Below the pieces are notes generated by a model. It made no database searches, was not told where the DNA came from, and worked only from the letters and a program-made list of their open reading frames with translations. A stretch of DNA of 64,000 nt from Kappaphycus alvarezii (Eukaryota; Rhodophyta; Florideophyceae; Gigartinales; Solieriaceae), in contig NADL03000635.1 of NCBI GenBank assembly GCA_002205965.3, positions 1 to 64,000 of the forward strand, in the 5' to 3' direction. Both the position numbers and the translations under genes were made by a program. How positions within the stretch are numbered: position 1 is the stretch's first letter; every line of letters starts with the position of its first letter. Shown here one piece after another: positions 62,290 through 64,000 of the stretch.

Positions 62290-64000
62290 ATATTGATCCC
62301 CGCCATTGTGCTAGCTATCATCGGCTCAACTGTGTAATTAAGCCAGAAAACTATAAAAATGACTAAGATATAAGAAATTTATGATAAGCTCCTTGGTTTG
62401 AGTTTCTTCACAATGCTGATTCTTTACACCGCGAATTGTCAATTGCGTATCTCTCAGGCTCCCAAGGAGAGAATTACTTCCATTTGATGGTAAGGAACTC
62501 CCATTTTTGAGTTAATGTCATTCGTATTGATGAATATTAGTAAATTTGCAATGATTGATGGACGGAGTCCTTAGAAATCTTCCCTTACTATGCTTCATGG
62601 AGATTTTATCGTTATTTTTCTTACTGTACCGAATAACATATCGAAAATGCAAAAAGTATTCAAGAGGGTCTTGGAAGCCAATCTGATGCTGCCTGTAACA
62701 AATCGTAGCTTCGTTCAGTCGAAGATCAAGCTACTCCGACGTAAGGTTAAAAATTCCATTACAAACGTATAATCATATAAAACAATAGTACATAGTGAAA
62801 GTTACAGTTCCGACGAACGTGACCGAGGTAAAACGTTTTATCGGTATTGCTATCTATTACAGGAGGTTCATAAGTAATTTCACCGAAAGTTTTGTAGTGT
62901 TACACGCTGTTATATATGTGAAGAAGGCATTTGAATGGACTCCTAAATTGCGAAAGGCTTTCGAGTACATAAAGGAAATGGTTACATCGACTTAAACGCT
63001 TGCACTTTAAGGCTGTGACTTGTCGAAAACAATGATGATTTCTGCTTCGTCAGTGGTACAATATTACATTCGTAGAAAAAGAGCGACTGCAAGATCCACC
63101 CTGTTAATTTTTCTCTCGAACTATGAGAGAACATGGGCCCCTTTACTAGAAAAGCGGATGTGCGGTATTCGCTTTTAAATTGTCTCCCAAGAAAAATAGG
63201 TAATATCAGTACTTAGAAAATCCCTTTGTCTTAAATATGTAGTATTAGGTCCTGAAACCACCTTTAAAGGTGAATAAATTTCTTGCAATGGCGGCAAGTA
63301 AATTTATCCGATGGCGGAGTATGACTTCCGAATTGAACATGAGCGCTGGTTTGATAATTGAGCTTCTAATTACGAAGGTTCAGTGAATTTCTTGGGATTC
63401 ATATGGAGTAGAACGTTATGGAGAGCCCTATCGCGATTATACAGTGGAACGACCCCAAGTCGAACTAATTGGAACCGCACTTCTTGCACTTCGCAAACTT
63501 TTTGGATATGCAAAGGGTTCAAGAGAAGTAATATATGAAAACTTTTTATGTTCGAGGAAAGGCTAAAAAGATCTTGCATTGTAACGAACGACTCCGTTTG
63601 GATGGGGAATGAGTTAATCAGCGCTGTCGGCATATTGGAAAGCGGGGTGAACTATTGAATACGTTTATGGTGATATCCGCCATTGGATGGTTGAATCTGC
63701 AACAACGTTCGTGAGGTTTCGGTTCTATTTGCTTTGGATGTATCGAAAAGTGACAGACTTATTTCACGCTTGCGAAGGATACTAAAAGGCTATGAGACTA
63801 CTTGCGTATCTAAAGAACCTCAGATTCTTCGAGGTCAGTTTATTCGACACATTTTCTATAGATTTTACGGGTTCTTCAATAAATCCCGCATGGTTAATGA
63901 GATCACCTTAGTCGCGTCAGAGTAAACGATTGACTGACCGGTTGCATTAGATACGGGGAAAACCACGCACGAAACCATGGTGGGGTTTTTTAAAGGAAAA
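62290..64000 (+). pseudogene. Divergent Ty3 pol remnant, runs off the window
   Basis: Plus-strand pieces follow the order of Ty3 pol: DPRHCASYHRLNCVIKPENY (RT), KMQKVFKRVLEANLMLPVTN, NVTEVKRFIGIAIYYRRFIS and FEWTPKLRKAFEYIKEM (thumb and tether, 62795-62995), YDFRIEHERWFDN (RNase H end, about 63320), and near 63850-63945 FYRFYGFFNKSRMVNEITLV and TID-PVALD, matching the IDFTGPF and HLTGWPIAV part of integrase. It is unlike copies A, B and 3 in detail and so belongs to another, older family. Stops and frameshifts throughout. Confidence 0.75.

Noticed and set aside
1-64000. CRISPR arrays, bacterial operons, rRNA
   Set aside because: No regularly spaced short repeats, no ribosome-binding-site-led gene strings, no rRNA sequence recognised.

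Overview
This 64 kb window looks like transposon-dominated chromosomal DNA from a eukaryote. There is no bacterial gene organisation and no recognisable tRNA, rRNA or CRISPR array. Almost everything I can identify belongs to retroelements: Ty3-type LTR retrotransposons, their solo LTRs, one Ty1/copia element, and repeated copies of a non-LTR retrotransposon with a restriction-enzyme-like endonuclease. A fungus or other microbial eukaryote with a repeat-rich genome is plausible, but nothing here fixes the lineage. Only one ORF, a small secreted protein at 50469-50834, is a good candidate for a host gene.

Layout. Positions 1-12697 hold two nearly identical minus-strand Ty3 copies, A (cut by the window start) and B. 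They are arranged head to tail and share one LTR (5183-5899). Positions 12698-15580 are a plus-strand LINE 3' part, split inside its endonuclease by a solo LTR (13598-15087) with a perfect 5-bp target duplication. Positions 16.6-20.85 kb hold two more solo LTRs. Positions 20.9-26.5 kb are a decayed Ty1/copia element, itself split by a solo LTR (23195-24654). Positions 27-31 kb hold an internally deleted LTR, another LINE copy and small Ty3 scraps. Positions 31-35.8 kb are gene-poor. Positions 35.9-38.6 kb hold a solo LTR and then the best preserved LINE 3' part. Positions 39-50.4 kb are a mosaic of LINE tails and short dispersed repeats, an old Ty3 gag-protease remnant (44.4-46.0 kb) and another solo LTR (46040-47519). 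Positions 51.2-59.3 kb hold a minus-strand LINE fragment cut by a third, plus-strand Ty3 copy that has both LTRs but many broken codons. Positions 59.3-64 kb are AT-rich, with an old LTR and a divergent Ty3 pol remnant that runs off the end.

The Ty3 elements encode Gag with two CCHC knuckles, an aspartic protease, an acidic linker, reverse transcriptase, RNase H and an integrase with a GPY/F-like tail. In place of a chromodomain they carry a C-terminal region with two copies of an unrecognised domain of about 110 residues.

The most unusual signal is a second LTR family of about 1.4-1.5 kb. Its solo copies carry, inside the LTR and upstream of the promoter, the remains of a conserved acidic-protein reading frame. 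Three copies have perfect 5-bp target duplications (CAAGT, CAGAG, CAGAC), which places the reading frame inside the LTR and not in an internal region. The last ~450 bp of this LTR (TATA box, two hairpins, 3' end) are homologous to the LTR of the Ty3 copies.
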